Shown here piece after piece: positions 1 to 8,634 of a stretch of DNA of 64,000 bases; position 1 is the first letter of the stretch, and the number at the start of each line of letters is the position of its first letter. The notes beneath the pieces were generated by a model, which saw only the letters and a program-made list of their open reading frames with translations, ran no database searches and was not told the origin of the DNA. Where the stretch lies: positions 1-64,000 of the forward strand of contig JBBSLP010000014.1 in assembly GCA_038255145.1 (NCBI GenBank), read 5' to 3'. The stretch is from WHTX01 sp038255145. Its GTDB lineage: Bacteria; Actinomycetota; Acidimicrobiia; Acidimicrobiales; CAIXPF01. A program made the translations under genes and the position numbers.

Positions 1-140
1 ACGCCGTGACCCGCCGCCCGGCCCGGCTGCTGGGCCGAGCCGACCTGGGCCGTCTCGCCCCCGGAGCCCGGGCCGACGTCGCCGTCCTCGACGACGATCT
101 GAGCGTCACCCGGGTGCTGGTGGGCGGCATCGAGGTCTGA
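1..140 (+). CDS. nagA: N-acetylglucosamine-6-phosphate deacetylase, C-terminal end (partial)
   Basis: Only the last 45 or so codons are present; the gene starts before the window. The visible peptide reads about AVTRRPARLLG, then a G-LAPGARADVAVLDDDL block and a final VTRVLVGGIEV. This is the usual C-terminal pattern of amidohydrolases of the NagA type, where the chain returns to the small beta-sandwich domain (PG-ADLV-LD...V--GG). NagA deacetylates GlcNAc-6-phosphate in amino-sugar recycling. A glucokinase gene lies 2 kb away, consistent with a sugar-phosphate locus. The TGA stop at 138-140 abuts the left end of an insertion sequence exactly, so the protein is not truncated by the insertion. 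Another urease-type amidohydrolase is possible because the catalytic part is missing. Confidence 0.6.
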   Translation, partial: AVTRRPARLLGRADLGRLAPGARADVAVLDDDLSVTRVLVGGIEV

Positions 141-160
141 GCTTGCGATTAAACCTGGGG
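141..160 (+). repeat. Left terminal inverted repeat of the IS
   Basis: Begins GCTTGCGATTAAACCT and matches the reverse complement of 1956-1975 at 19 of 20 positions. It contains the TAA stop codon of the minus-strand DUF6788-like gene (149-151). Confidence 0.9.
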
Positions 161-517
161 TTGAGCCTCGACGGTGTCTTTGATGATCAGTTCTGTGGCT
201 CTGGCTGCGACTTGGCGCATCTCGGTGATGATGGCGCGGAGTTGGCGGTCGTTGGTGATCCATGTCTGGTAGAGGTGGGCCTCGTCCTGGGTTAGTCGCC
301 GGGTGACGGTCTTGCCGTTGACCTTGGCGGTCCACTGGTAGTACGGGCCATGCGGTTGGGAGGGGTCCGCGTTGCAGCGGCAGCCCGGGGAGGCGCAGCG
401 CGTGTAGCGATGGGTGATGCTGCCAGCGGCGATGAAGCCGACATCGGCAACCCGGCGGGCCAGTTCGGCGTAACGGGCTTGGTGGGCGGCGAGACGCTCC
501 GTCGTCGATCTGGCCAT
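149..517 (-). CDS. DUF6788-type small protein carried by the IS
   Basis: A 122-residue protein encoded opposite to the transposase. It starts at an ATG (515-517) preceded by AAGGA, and the longer open frame upstream is the antisense of the transposase. The centre has a Cys/Gly cluster (RCASPGCRCN near residues 41-49) followed by HGPYYQW and KTVTRRL. This pattern is characteristic of the DUF6788 family, proteins of unknown function that commonly accompany actinobacterial transposases. The C-terminal half is predicted helical (repeated R/A/E). It may be a DNA-binding or regulatory accessory protein of transposition, but that is inference. Its stop codon lies inside the left terminal repeat. Confidence 0.8.
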   Translation of the reverse strand: MARSTTERLAAHQARYAELARRVADVGFIAAGSITHRYTRCASPGCRCNADPSQPHGPYYQWTAKVNGKTVTRRLTQDEAHLYQTWITNDRQLRAIITEMRQVAARATELIIKDTVEAQPQV

Positions 518-586
518 CGTTGTCCTTCCGCTGCGCCGAGGTGAGTATCCCAGTCCAGTCACCTGGCAGTAGCAATACTGCCTGGT

Positions 587-1978
587 ATGGGGACACCGAA
601 GCCAGGCAAGGACGAGCGAAGCGCAGTCAACGCGCTCGTCGGGTTCCGTGCGGAGTTCCACAACTGCCTGTTCAGCTGGTCCGACGCACTCTTCGAGCTG
701 TGCGACGCCGCCCTGTGCGTGCCCGCAGCGGTGGGCTCGGTACCGGCACTGAGCCTGGAACCCGTCTTCCGGCGCAGCCACGGCAGCCTCTACAAAGCGC
801 TCGCCCACGGCAGCCTCGACACCGACATGCTCCGCGGGGTCCTCGTGGCCTACCGCCCGACACGCTGGCCCCAAGTGTTCGCGGTCGACGCGTCGACCTG
901 GGACCGCTGCGACGCGGAGACCAGCCCCGAGAGGGGCTTCTACTACTCCGCGTCCAAGCATTCCGCCGGCCAGCCCATCGTGGCTGGTTGGTCCTACCAG
1001 TGGATCACCCAGCTCGACTGGGCCCCCGACAGCTGGACCGCGCCCCTTGACGCCATGCGCATCCCGCCCACCGTCGACGCCACCACCGCCACCACCGAGC
1101 AGGTGCGACGACTGGTGGGACTCCTCAACGATGACGGCGACGCACCGATGTTCGTCTTCGACGCCGGCTATGACCCCATCGCCCTGGGCGCCGGACTGGC
1201 CGACGCCCGCGTGCTGGTGCGCATCAGCCCCAAACGGGTCTTCCATCCCGATCCCGCCCCCCGGGCTGACCGCGCCCTCGGCCGGCCCCCCCGCCACGGC
1301 GCCCGCTTCGCCCTGTCCGAACCCGACACGTGGCCCACCCCCCACGACCAGCTCATCACCCACGACGCCCGCTACGGCAACGTCCGCGTCCAAGCCTGGT
1401 CCGGGCTACACCCCAAACTCCACGGCCGAGGACGATGGGCAGGCCACGACACCCCACCAATCGTGCGCGGCACCGTCATCCGCGTCGAGGTCGAACACCT
1501 CCCCAAGCCCACCGCCCGCACCCTCAAGACACTGTGGCTGTGGTGGTCCGGGCCCGGCCAACCCGACCTCGACATCTGCTGGCGCGCCTACCTACGACGC
1601 TTCGACATCGAGCACGCCTACCGATTCGCGAAAGGCACCCTCGGCTGGACCACCCCCGCCCTGCGCACACCCGAACAAGCAGACCGCTGGACCTGGCTCA
1701 TCGTCGCCGCCTACACCCAGCTCCGCCTCGCCCGAGGACTCATCAACGACATGCGCCTCCCCTGGGAACGCCCCCGAACCCCCTCACTGCTCACACCAGC
1801 ACGAGTCAGACGAGGCTTTCGTCAACTGCGCGCCACCATCGACACCCCAGCCCAACCACCGAAAACCCGCAGCCCCGGACCCGGACGACCCAAAGGCACC
1901 CACAAACCACCACGAACCCGCTACCCACCCACCAAAAGGCAGCCTGACCGCCGCCCCCAAGGTTTAATCGCAAGCTGA
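587..1978 (+). CDS. DDE transposase (NF041680-like family)
   Basis: A 463-residue protein, a normal length for a one-ORF DDE transposase. The likely catalytic triad is the Asp in FAVDAS (about residue 104), the Asp in MFVFDAGYD (about 191) and the Glu in the RFDIEHAYRFAKGTLGW block (about 342), which resembles the Y-R-E region of IS4-like enzymes. The C-terminal tail is rich in Pro, Arg and Lys and is probably disordered. The start follows a 69-bp spacer shared with the divergent small gene, so the two promoters face away from each other. The last codons run through the right terminal repeat and the TGA stop (1976-1978) is outside the element, in the duplicated target. Confidence 0.85.
   Translation: MGTPKPGKDERSAVNALVGFRAEFHNCLFSWSDALFELCDAALCVPAAVGSVPALSLEPVFRRSHGSLYKALAHGSLDTDMLRGVLVAYRPTRWPQVFAVDASTWDRCDAETSPERGFYYSASKHSAGQPIVAGWSYQWITQLDWAPDSWTAPLDAMRIPPTVDATTATTEQVRRLVGLLNDDGDAPMFVFDAGYDPIALGAGLADARVLVRISPKRVFHPDPAPRADRALGRPPRHGARFALSEPDTWPTPHDQLITHDARYGNVRVQAWSGLHPKLHGRGRWAGHDTPPIVRGTVIRVEVEHLPKPTARTLKTLWLWWSGPGQPDLDICWRAYLRRFDIEHAYRFAKGTLGWTTPALRTPEQADRWTWLIVAAYTQLRLARGLINDMRLPWERPRTPSLLTPARVRRGFRQLRATIDTPAQPPKTRSPGPGRPKGTHKPPRTRYPPTKRQPDRRPQGLIAS
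1956..1975 (-). repeat. Right terminal inverted repeat of the IS
   Basis: Reverse complement of the left end. It also encodes the last codons of the transposase (..GLIAS), whose stop codon is the adjacent target TGA. Confidence 0.9.
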
Positions 1979-2088
1979 GCGGTGACGACAGCTGCCCCAT
2001 GGCTGCGGCCAGGTCCGGAGACGAGGCCACCGCCCGAGCCCCACCGGCACGTTCAGGCCGGGGCTCTCACCCCAGATCGCAGGAGGTG

Positions 2089-2128
2089 GAAGATGGCCCT
2101 GGAGTGGGGGTTCTCCAGAGCCATCTTC
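2089..2128. terminator. Strong stem-loop between convergent genes
   Basis: Arms 2089-2104 and 2113-2128 are complementary at 15 of 16 positions around an 8-base loop. It lies between the rightward nagA/IS side and the leftward glucokinase gene, so a bidirectional terminator is the likely role. No U-tract follows, which is common in high-GC actinobacteria. The rest of 1979-2210 holds no gene that I can see. Confidence 0.55.
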
Positions 2129-2210
2129 GGCACCACCAAGGGGGGTGAGGTCACAGTAGGCCGGCTTCCGTTTCCGCCGGGTTTCCGGATGTGAGCGCTG
2201 CAAGTCCCGC

Positions 2211-3197
2211 TCAGGCTTCGGCCTGCAGACCGGCCAGGGCGGCGCCGGCCAGGCCCACCTCGCTGGGCAGCACGTGCACGGGCACGTCGGTGAGCACCGG
2301 GCTCAGACGACCCTTGGCCCGGATTCGCTCCACGAAGGGTCCGGCACCCAACTGGGGCATCACCGCGTGGGCCAGGCCGCCGGCCAGGTAGATGCCGCCC
2401 CGGGCCATCACCTTGAGGGCCAGGTTGCCGGCTTCGGAGCCCAGGATGCGGATGAACAGCTCGACGGTGTCCTGGCAGCGGGCGGAGGGATGGGCCGGGT
2501 CCATGCCCAGGGCGACGATGGCCCGGGTCCGGTCGGCCGCCGCCGCCAGCTGGGCCATGACCTCGGGCGGTTCGTCGTCCCCGCCCCGGGCCCCGAGGAA
2601 CTCGTAGAGGTTGGGCACCCCCACCCCCGAACACACGGCCTCGTAGCTGACGTGACCCCGGCGGGCCATCAGGTAGCGCAGAAGCTCGACCTCGAGCTCG
2701 TCGGTGGGGGCGAAGTCGACGTGGCCCCCCTCCGACGGATGGGACCGGTAGCGGTCCCCGTCCCAGGTGGCGAAGGCCTGGCCCAGCCCGGTGCCGGGGG
2801 CGATCACGGCGATGGGGGCATGGGGGACGGGCCGTCCCGCGGCGATGGTGACGAGGTCGGCGGGGGCGATGGCCGTGACCCCGAACGCCACCGCCTCGAG
2901 GTCGTTGAGCAGGATCACCGAACCCAGGCCCAGGCCTTGGGCCAGGGCGGCGCCGTCGACGTCGTCCCAGGGCAGGTTGGTGGGATCGGCCCGTCCGTCG
3001 GCCACGGGCCCGGCGACGGCCAGGGCGGCACCGGTGGGCGCGGGCTTGCCGGCGAGGAACTCGGCCACGACCGCCTGGAGGTCGGGGTAGTCGGCGCTGG
3101 GGTAGGTCACCTCGACGAGGGGGTGGCGGGGACCGTGCTCGCGGTCGAAGAGGGCGAGCCGCGTCTTCGTACCACCGATGTCACCGGCGAGGATCAC
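2211..3197 (-). CDS. glk: Glucokinase
   Basis: 328 residues, the standard length of the bacterial Glk family (PF02685), which phosphorylates glucose with ATP to glucose-6-phosphate. Visible motifs in order: phosphate-binding GDIGGTKTRLALF (residues 5-17), AGPV (62-65), sugar-binding TNLPW (73-77), LNDLEA with the catalytic Asp (97-102), adenosine-side APGTGLG (133-139) and SEGGH (155-159). It lacks the ROK signature with zinc cysteines, so it is the Glk rather than the ROK type. Its product feeds directly into the pgi/zwf operon at 3.7-8.6 kb, although mscL lies between them on the other strand. Confidence 0.93.
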   Translation of the reverse strand: MILAGDIGGTKTRLALFDREHGPRHPLVEVTYPSADYPDLQAVVAEFLAGKPAPTGAALAVAGPVADGRADPTNLPWDDVDGAALAQGLGLGSVILLNDLEAVAFGVTAIAPADLVTIAAGRPVPHAPIAVIAPGTGLGQAFATWDGDRYRSHPSEGGHVDFAPTDELEVELLRYLMARRGHVSYEAVCSGVGVPNLYEFLGARGGDDEPPEVMAQLAAAADRTRAIVALGMDPAHPSARCQDTVELFIRILGSEAGNLALKVMARGGIYLAGGLAHAVMPQLGAGPFVERIRAKGRLSPVLTDVPVHVLPSEVGLAGAALAGLQAEA

Positions 3198-3313
3198 GGG
3201 TGGGACCGTACCCCGAGGTTCGCGCGCCGGATCCCGTCACCGACGAAGATGGGCACGGACCTGATCAAGAGGATCCGATCCGGAACGACCTGATCGAGAA
3301 GAGGGATCGACCC

Positions 3314-3715
3314 ATGCGTTCGTTCATCGCTGAGTTCAAGGCGTTCATCCTGCGCGGCAACGTGCTGGACCTCGCGGTTGCCGTCGTCATCGGCGCGGCG
3401 TTCACCCTGGTGGTGAACTCGTTCGCCGATGACGTACTCCTGCAGATCGTGGCCGCCGTGTTCGGCAAGGCCGACTTCTCGTCCATGTTCCTGACCGTCA
3501 ACGACACCCCCATCCGCTTCGGGGCGTTCTTCACCGCGCTGGTCAACTTCGTCATCGTGGCCCTCGGCGTCTTCGCGGTGATCAAGGGCGTGGCCACGCT
3601 GCAGAACCTGCGCAAGCGCGAGGACGAGCTCGTCGAGAGCCCCGCCCCCAGCGACGAGGTCCTGCTGCTGGCCGAGATCCGCGACCTCATCGCCCGGGCC
3701 CAGGGCCCCAGCTGA
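3314..3715 (+). CDS. mscL: Large-conductance mechanosensitive channel MscL
   Basis: 133 residues, normal for MscL. The N-terminal amphipathic segment MRSFIAEFKAFILRGN is followed by TM1 (about 17-40, LDLAVAVVIGAAF) and a periplasmic loop. TM2 (about 70-92, FGAFFTALVNFVIVALGVFAVIKG split around the core) and a charged cytoplasmic helix follow. The pore acts as an osmotic emergency valve in the inner membrane. I chose the ATG at 3314 because the protein then begins with the conserved MRSFIAEFKAF; the preceding GAGAAGAGGG is a plausible ribosome site. Upstream in-frame codons would add an unconserved extension. Confidence 0.95.
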   Translation: MRSFIAEFKAFILRGNVLDLAVAVVIGAAFTLVVNSFADDVLLQIVAAVFGKADFSSMFLTVNDTPIRFGAFFTALVNFVIVALGVFAVIKGVATLQNLRKREDELVESPAPSDEVLLLAEIRDLIARAQGPS

Positions 3716-3751
3716 CCCTCGTTCTCGACAGGATCAGCTTGCTCCAGCCGA

Positions 3752-4474
3752 TCAGCCGTCGCCGAAGGCGGCGGGATCGGCGATGACCTCGGCGCCCAGG
3801 CGCTGCACCCGTCCGGCGGGGATGGACCGGTCGTCGCGCAGCAACGCGGCCAGGGCCGGGGCCTTGTTCTCGCCCACGACCAGCCACAGCAGACGACGGG
3901 CCCGGGCCAGCCCGGCGTAGGTCAGGGTGACCCGGCGATGGCCCTGGTAGGGGTCCGTCGTGGCCGCCACGGGCCGATCGGTGACGTCGAGCACGGCGTC
4001 GCCCGGCACCAGGGAGGCGGTGTGCCCGTCAGGACCGAGGCCCAGGTGGACCAGGTCGAAGTGCTCGGGGATCTCGGCTGCGTACGCCGCGGCCGCCTCC
4101 TCGGGCGTGCCCACGGTCACGTCCATGGGGTGCACGTGGGCGGCCGGGGGCAACAGCGCGGCCAGGTCGTCGAGGTTGCGGGCCGGGTCCCCGTCAGGGG
4201 CGACGCGCTCGTCGACCTGCCACACGTGGACCTTGTCCCAGGGCAGGTCGCGTCGGGCCAGGCGGGCCAGCATGCCCGCCGGCGTGGAACCGCCGGAGAA
4301 GGCCACGTGGGCCACCCCGTGGGCGGCCACGGCCCGGCCCAGCACCGCGGCCACCTCGACCGCGGCCATGGCCGCGGCGGCATCGGCGTCCTCGGCCACC
4401 AGCACGGGCATCTCGGCGGGCGCATCGACGGGGACGGCGGGTCCGCCCTGCACCCAGTGCTCGGGTGTGCTCAT
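3752..4474 (-). CDS. pgl: 6-phosphogluconolactonase
   Basis: 240 residues of the DevB/Pgl family, hydrolysing 6-phosphogluconolactone in the oxidative pentose-phosphate pathway. Motifs: SGGSTP (60-65), QVDERV (86-91) and GLGPDGHTAS (around 145-154), the phosphate-binding and catalytic blocks of this family. The start ATG (4472-4474) overlaps the zwf stop as ATGA, so the two are translationally coupled. It is the last gene of the pgi-gnd-zwf-pgl run. Confidence 0.93.
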   Translation of the reverse strand: MSTPEHWVQGGPAVPVDAPAEMPVLVAEDADAAAAMAAVEVAAVLGRAVAAHGVAHVAFSGGSTPAGMLARLARRDLPWDKVHVWQVDERVAPDGDPARNLDDLAALLPPAAHVHPMDVTVGTPEEAAAAYAAEIPEHFDLVHLGLGPDGHTASLVPGDAVLDVTDRPVAATTDPYQGHRRVTLTYAGLARARRLLWLVVGENKAPALAALLRDDRSIPAGRVQRLGAEVIADPAAFGDG

Positions 4475-5847
4475 TCGGGGTCCGTCCACTTGTTGTCGAC
4501 CAGGAGCCGGGTCGACTCGGGCGGGCCCCAGGTGCCGGGCTCGTAGGGGATGACCGGGCTGTGGTCGATGAGGATGGGGTCGACGATCTCCCACGCCGCC
4601 TCGACCCCGTCCTCGCGGGCGAAGAGGGTGGGGTCACCGTCGAGGGCGTCGGCGATGAGCCGCTCGTAGGCGGTCTGCTCGTCGGGGTCGTGGCGGGTCA
4701 CCGTCAGCTCGCTGAGCTTGCCGGCCATGGCCTCGCCGGGGGCCTTGGCCCACGTGCCGATGCCGGTGGTGACGTCGGGGCTGAGGCGGAAGCGCACGTA
4801 GTTGGTGTGGCGCTCCTCGTCGGAGCCGAAGACGTTGATGGGCGGGGGCTCGAGCTCGACCCACACCTCGGTGGCCGTGACCGGCAGCTTCTTGCCCGCC
4901 CGGATGATCCACGGCACCCCGGCCCACCGCCAGTTGTCGATGTGGAGGCGCACGGCGATGTAGGTCTCGACGTCCGAGTCCGGCGCCACCCCCTCCTCGT
5001 CGCGGTAGCCGAGGAACTGGCCCCGCACGATGTCGTCGTCGGTCAAGGGCCGGATGGAGCGCAGCACCGAGGCGATGCGGTCGCGGATGGGGTCGTGCTC
5101 GTGGCCGTGGGGAGGCTCCATGGCCAACATGGCCACCACGTTGAACAGGTGGTTCTCCACCACGTCGCGCAGCGTGCCCACCTCTTCGTAGAAGGCGCCT
5201 CGACCCTCGACCCCGAAGGACTCGGCCATGGTGATCTCGACCGAGCTGACGTGGTCGCGGTTCCAGATGGGCTCGAGGAAGGTGTTGGCGAAGCGCACGT
5301 AGAGCAGGTTGAGCACCGCCTCCTTGCCCAGGTAGTGGTCGATGCGGAACACGTCGCTCTCGGCGAACACGTCGTGCAGGGCCAGGTTCAGCTCATGCGC
5401 CGAGGCCAGGTCCCGCCCGAAGGGCTTCTCCACCACGACCCGGCCCCGGGTGCTGCAACCCGAGGCCTGCAGGCCCTGCACCACCTTGGCGAACATCGAG
5501 GGCGGCACGGCCAGGTAGTACACCGGGTGGCGCGGCCCCTCGAGGGCGGTGTGCAGCCTCACGAAGGTGTCGGGATCGGCGTAGTCGCCCTCGATGTAGC
5601 TGATGCGCGTGGCCAGCCGGGCGAAGACGTCGGGATCGAAGGTGCCGCTCCCATGCGTCTTCACCCCGTCCTCCGCGTGGGCCACCAACTGCTCGCTGGT
5701 CCACGGGGTGCGACCCACGCCCACCACGGGCACGGTCAGGCGACCCCGTCGCACCAGGTTGTAGAGGGCGGGGAAGATCTTCTTGTGGGCCAGATCGCCC
5801 GAGGCCCCGAAGAGCACCAGGGCGTCAGCCGCCGTGTGGTCGGTCAT
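4471..5847 (-). CDS. zwf: Glucose-6-phosphate 1-dehydrogenase
   Basis: 458 residues, within the usual 450-510. The nucleotide-binding loop GASGDLA lies at 14-20, the EKPFG motif at 140-144 and the substrate-binding/catalytic RIDHYLGKE at 168-176. It oxidises glucose-6-phosphate to the lactone that the adjacent pgl product opens. The stop overlaps the pgl start by four bases. Coenzyme preference (NADP or NAD or F420) is not read from sequence; the protein is the classical Zwf fold, not the F420-dependent Fgd. Confidence 0.96.
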   Translation of the reverse strand: MTDHTAADALVLFGASGDLAHKKIFPALYNLVRRGRLTVPVVGVGRTPWTSEQLVAHAEDGVKTHGSGTFDPDVFARLATRISYIEGDYADPDTFVRLHTALEGPRHPVYYLAVPPSMFAKVVQGLQASGCSTRGRVVVEKPFGRDLASAHELNLALHDVFAESDVFRIDHYLGKEAVLNLLYVRFANTFLEPIWNRDHVSSVEITMAESFGVEGRGAFYEEVGTLRDVVENHLFNVVAMLAMEPPHGHEHDPIRDRIASVLRSIRPLTDDDIVRGQFLGYRDEEGVAPDSDVETYIAVRLHIDNWRWAGVPWIIRAGKKLPVTATEVWVELEPPPINVFGSDEERHTNYVRFRLSPDVTTGIGTWAKAPGEAMAGKLSELTVTRHDPDEQTAYERLIADALDGDPTLFAREDGVEAAWEIVDPILIDHSPVIPYEPGTWGPPESTRLLVDNKWTDPE

Positions 5848-5899
5848 CGCTCCCTGCCTACCGCAAGATCGTGGCTACCGGGTCTCGTCGTCAGCCGCG

Positions 5900-6916
5900 T
5901 CACGCCGGCTTCTGCTCGTGGCCGCCGAACTGGAAGCGCAGGGCGGCGAGGATCTTGTCGGCCATGTCGCCTTCACCCCGACTGACGAAGCGGTTGAAGA
6001 GCGCAGCGGAGAGCACGTGGGCGGGGGCACCCTCGTTGATGGCGGCCTGGATGGTCCAGCGGCCCTCGCCCGAGTCGGCCACCGACGTGCCGAACTGCTC
6101 GAGGTGGGGGTCGGCCAACAGCGCCTGGGCGGCCAGGTCCAACAGCCACGAGGACACCACCGCCCCCCGGCGCCACACCTCGGAGACCTCGGCGATGTCG
6201 ATGTCGTACCGGTAGTACTTGGCGTCCATCATCGGCGCCGTCTCCGCGTCGTGGCTGCGGCCCTGCTTGCCGGCGTTGGCCTTGGCCAGCACGTTCAGCC
6301 CCTCGGCGTACGCCGCCATCAGCCCGTACTCGATGCCGTTGTGGACCATCTTGGTGAAGTGCCCGGCCCCGGCGGGGCCGCAGTGCAGGTAGCCCTGCTC
6401 GGCCGGGGAGGGGTCACCGGTGCGCCCCGGGGTGCGCTCGGCCGTGCCCACGCCGGGGGCCATGGCCTTGAAGATGGGGTCGAGGCGGGTGACGACCTCG
6501 TCCTCGCCCCCGATCATCAGGCAGTAGCCCCGCTCCAGGCCCCACACCCCGCCCGAGGTGCCCACGTCGACGTAGTGCAGGCCCTTGGCCGTCATGACCT
6601 CGGCCCGGTCCACGTCGTCGTGCCAGTAGCTGTTGCCGCCGTCGATGACGATGTCACCGGGCTCGAGGTGGGTGGCCAGGTCATCGAGGACCCGACCGGT
6701 GACGGCCGCGGGCACCATCAGCCACACGGCCCGGGGGGCGTCGAGCTTGGCCACGAGCTCGGCCAGGTCGGCCGAGCCCAGGGCGCCCGACTCATCGGCC
6801 AGCCCGGCCACCACGGCGGGGTCGACGTCGTAGACGACGCACTCGTGGCCCGCCCGTTCCAGGCGGCGCACGATGTTGGCCCCCATCCGTCCGAGACCGA
6901 TCATTCCGAGCTGCAT
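5900..6916 (-). CDS. gnd: 6-phosphogluconate dehydrogenase, decarboxylating (short form)
   Basis: 338 residues, matching the short GndA/YqeC-like class rather than the 470-residue enterobacterial enzyme. Motifs: Rossmann GLGRMG (7-12), IDGGNSYW (91-98), DVGTSGGVWGLERG (117-130) and GHFTKMVHNGIEYG with the catalytic Lys near 189. It converts 6-phosphogluconate to ribulose-5-phosphate and CO2. Short-form enzymes are often NAD-dependent; that is family knowledge, not shown here. It lies 53 bp after pgi and 52 bp before zwf on the same strand. Confidence 0.94.
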   Translation of the reverse strand: MQLGMIGLGRMGANIVRRLERAGHECVVYDVDPAVVAGLADESGALGSADLAELVAKLDAPRAVWLMVPAAVTGRVLDDLATHLEPGDIVIDGGNSYWHDDVDRAEVMTAKGLHYVDVGTSGGVWGLERGYCLMIGGEDEVVTRLDPIFKAMAPGVGTAERTPGRTGDPSPAEQGYLHCGPAGAGHFTKMVHNGIEYGLMAAYAEGLNVLAKANAGKQGRSHDAETAPMMDAKYYRYDIDIAEVSEVWRRGAVVSSWLLDLAAQALLADPHLEQFGTSVADSGEGRWTIQAAINEGAPAHVLSAALFNRFVSRGEGDMADKILAALRFQFGGHEQKPA

Positions 6917-6969
6917 GGTTGTCCTCTTCGCCGGGGTTCGGGGGTTCGGGCTGGGGGGAGCATTCGGGG

Positions 6970-8634
6970 CTAGGACCGGCCGCGCAGGCGGCGGTAGCGG
7001 CGCACGAGGGCGGTGGTCGACGAGTCGTGGGCGGCGGGGTCGGGGGCCTCGGGGGCCACCAGCTCACCGGCCAGGCGGGTGGCCAGCTGCTTGCCCAGCT
7101 CCACCCCCCACTGGTCGAAGGAGTTGACGCCCCACACCGTGCCCTGGGTGAACACCTTGTGCTCGTAGAGGGCCACGAGCTGGCCCAGGGCGTAGGGGCT
7201 GAGCTCGTCCAACAGCAGGGTGCTGGTGGGGCGGTCGCCGCTGAACGTGCGGGGGGCCACCAGGTCGGTGGCCACCCCGGCGGCGCGGACCTCCTCGGCG
7301 CTGCGCCCGAAGGCCAGGGCCTCGGCCTGGGCGAACAGGTTGGCCATGAGCAGGTCGTGGTGCTCGCCCAGCTCCTGGGGGAGGCGGCCGAAGCCGATGA
7401 GGTCGACGGGCACCAGGCGGGTGCCCTGGTGGAGCAGCTGGAAGTAGGCGTGCTGGCCGTTGGTGCCCACCGTGCCCCACACGATGGGTCCGGTGGGGGC
7501 GCTGGCCGTGCGGCCCCAGAGGTCGACCGACTTGCCGTTGGACTCCATGTCCAACTGCTGGAGGTACTCGGCGAAGTGGACGAGGCGCTGGGCGTAGGGG
7601 ATGACGGCGATGCTCTGGGCGTCGAAGAAGTCGGTGTACCAGATGCCCAGCAGGCCCAGGAGCACGGGCAGGTTGGCCTCGAAGGGGGCGGTCCGGAAGT
7701 GCTCGTCCATGGCCCGGAAGCCCGCCAGCATCTCCCGGAAGCGGTCGGGGCCGATGGCCACCATGACCGACAACCCGATGGCCGAGGTGTACGAGTAGCG
7801 CCCGCCGACCCAGTCCCAGAACTCGAACATGTTGGCCGTGTCGATGCCGAAGGCGGCCACCTCGGCCGTGTTGCTGGAGGCGGCCACGAAGTGGCGCTCG
7901 ACGGCGTCCTCGCTGCCCAGCCGCTCGACCAGCCAGTCCCGGGCGCTGCGGGCGTTGGTCAGGGTCTCGAGCGTGGTGAACGTCTTGGAGCAGACGACGA
8001 AGAGCACCCGTTCTGGGTCGGTGTCGGCCAACACGTCAGCCAGGTCGGTGCCGTCCACGTTGGACACGTAGCGGCAGCGGATGGCGCCGTCGCTGTCCCG
8101 CAGGGCCTCGTACGCCATGGCCGGGCCCAGGTCGGACCCGCCGATGCCGATGTTGACCACCTGGGTGATGGTCTTGCCCGTGTGGCCCGTCCACTCCCCC
8201 GATCGCACCCGGTCGGCGAAAGCGGCCATGCGGTCGAGCACGGCGTGCACGTCGGGGACCACATCGTGGCCGTCCACGAGGATGTGCTCTCCGGCCGGGG
8301 CCCGTAGGGCCACGTGGAGCACGGCGCGGTCCTCGGTGACGTTGATGTGCTCGCCGGCGAACATGGCGTCGATGCGGGCCCGCAGGCCACAGGCCTCGGC
8401 CAGGGCCACCAGCAGGCGCAGCGTCTCGTCGGTGACCCGGTGCTTGGCGTAGTCGAGCACCACCCCGTCGAACTCGACCACCAGGCGCTCGCCCCGGGTG
8501 GCGTCCTCGGCGAAGAGCTGGCGCAAGGAGTGCCCCGCCACCTCGGGCTGGTGCTCGCGCAATGCCTGCCACTCGGGCGTCTGGGTGACCGGGGGCGGTG
8601 GGGCGGGCGAGTTGGCGGGGGCGTTAGCCGTCAT
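6970..8634 (-). CDS. pgi: Glucose-6-phosphate isomerase
   Basis: 554 residues, normal for the long Pgi family (PF00342). The signatures IGIGGSDLGP (162-171), SKTFTTLET (216-224) and GGRYSYTSAIGL (around 280) are present, with the C-terminal FDQWGVELGKQLA block of the family. It interconverts glucose-6-phosphate and fructose-6-phosphate and heads the pgi-gnd-zwf-pgl operon. That operon routes hexose phosphate either into glycolysis or into the oxidative pentose-phosphate branch. The promoter would lie in the 44 bp shared with the divergent hydrolase gene. Confidence 0.96.
   Translation of the reverse strand: MTANAPANSPAPPPPVTQTPEWQALREHQPEVAGHSLRQLFAEDATRGERLVVEFDGVVLDYAKHRVTDETLRLLVALAEACGLRARIDAMFAGEHINVTEDRAVLHVALRAPAGEHILVDGHDVVPDVHAVLDRMAAFADRVRSGEWTGHTGKTITQVVNIGIGGSDLGPAMAYEALRDSDGAIRCRYVSNVDGTDLADVLADTDPERVLFVVCSKTFTTLETLTNARSARDWLVERLGSEDAVERHFVAASSNTAEVAAFGIDTANMFEFWDWVGGRYSYTSAIGLSVMVAIGPDRFREMLAGFRAMDEHFRTAPFEANLPVLLGLLGIWYTDFFDAQSIAVIPYAQRLVHFAEYLQQLDMESNGKSVDLWGRTASAPTGPIVWGTVGTNGQHAYFQLLHQGTRLVPVDLIGFGRLPQELGEHHDLLMANLFAQAEALAFGRSAEEVRAAGVATDLVAPRTFSGDRPTSTLLLDELSPYALGQLVALYEHKVFTQGTVWGVNSFDQWGVELGKQLATRLAGELVAPEAPDPAAHDSSTTALVRRYRRLRGRS

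Larger units (their letters stand above)
141..1975. mobile_element. Insertion sequence with 20-bp terminal inverted repeats, two divergent genes
   Basis: The two ends are inverted repeats beginning GCTTGCGATTAAACCT (141-160 and 1956-1975 reversed; 19 of 20 bases match, identical for the first 16). The trinucleotide TGA is present directly outside both ends (138-140 and 1976-1978), consistent with a 3-bp target duplication. Inside are a DDE-type transposase on the plus strand and a small DUF6788-type gene on the minus strand, divergent from a 69-bp spacer. The element sits between the nagA-like stop codon and the nagA/glk intergenic region. Both genes look intact, so it may be a recent or active copy. 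I cannot assign the IS family with certainty. Confidence 0.88.

Noticed and set aside
518..1393. N-terminal extension of the DUF6788-type gene, giving 414 residues in all.
   Set aside because: The extension is antisense to the transposase, has biased low-complexity sequence, and the ATG at 517 has its own ribosome site.
1047..1967. Second plus-strand frame inside the transposase, 306 residues of Pro/Ser/Thr.
   Set aside because: Same-strand shadow of the transposase frame with no start signal or motif.
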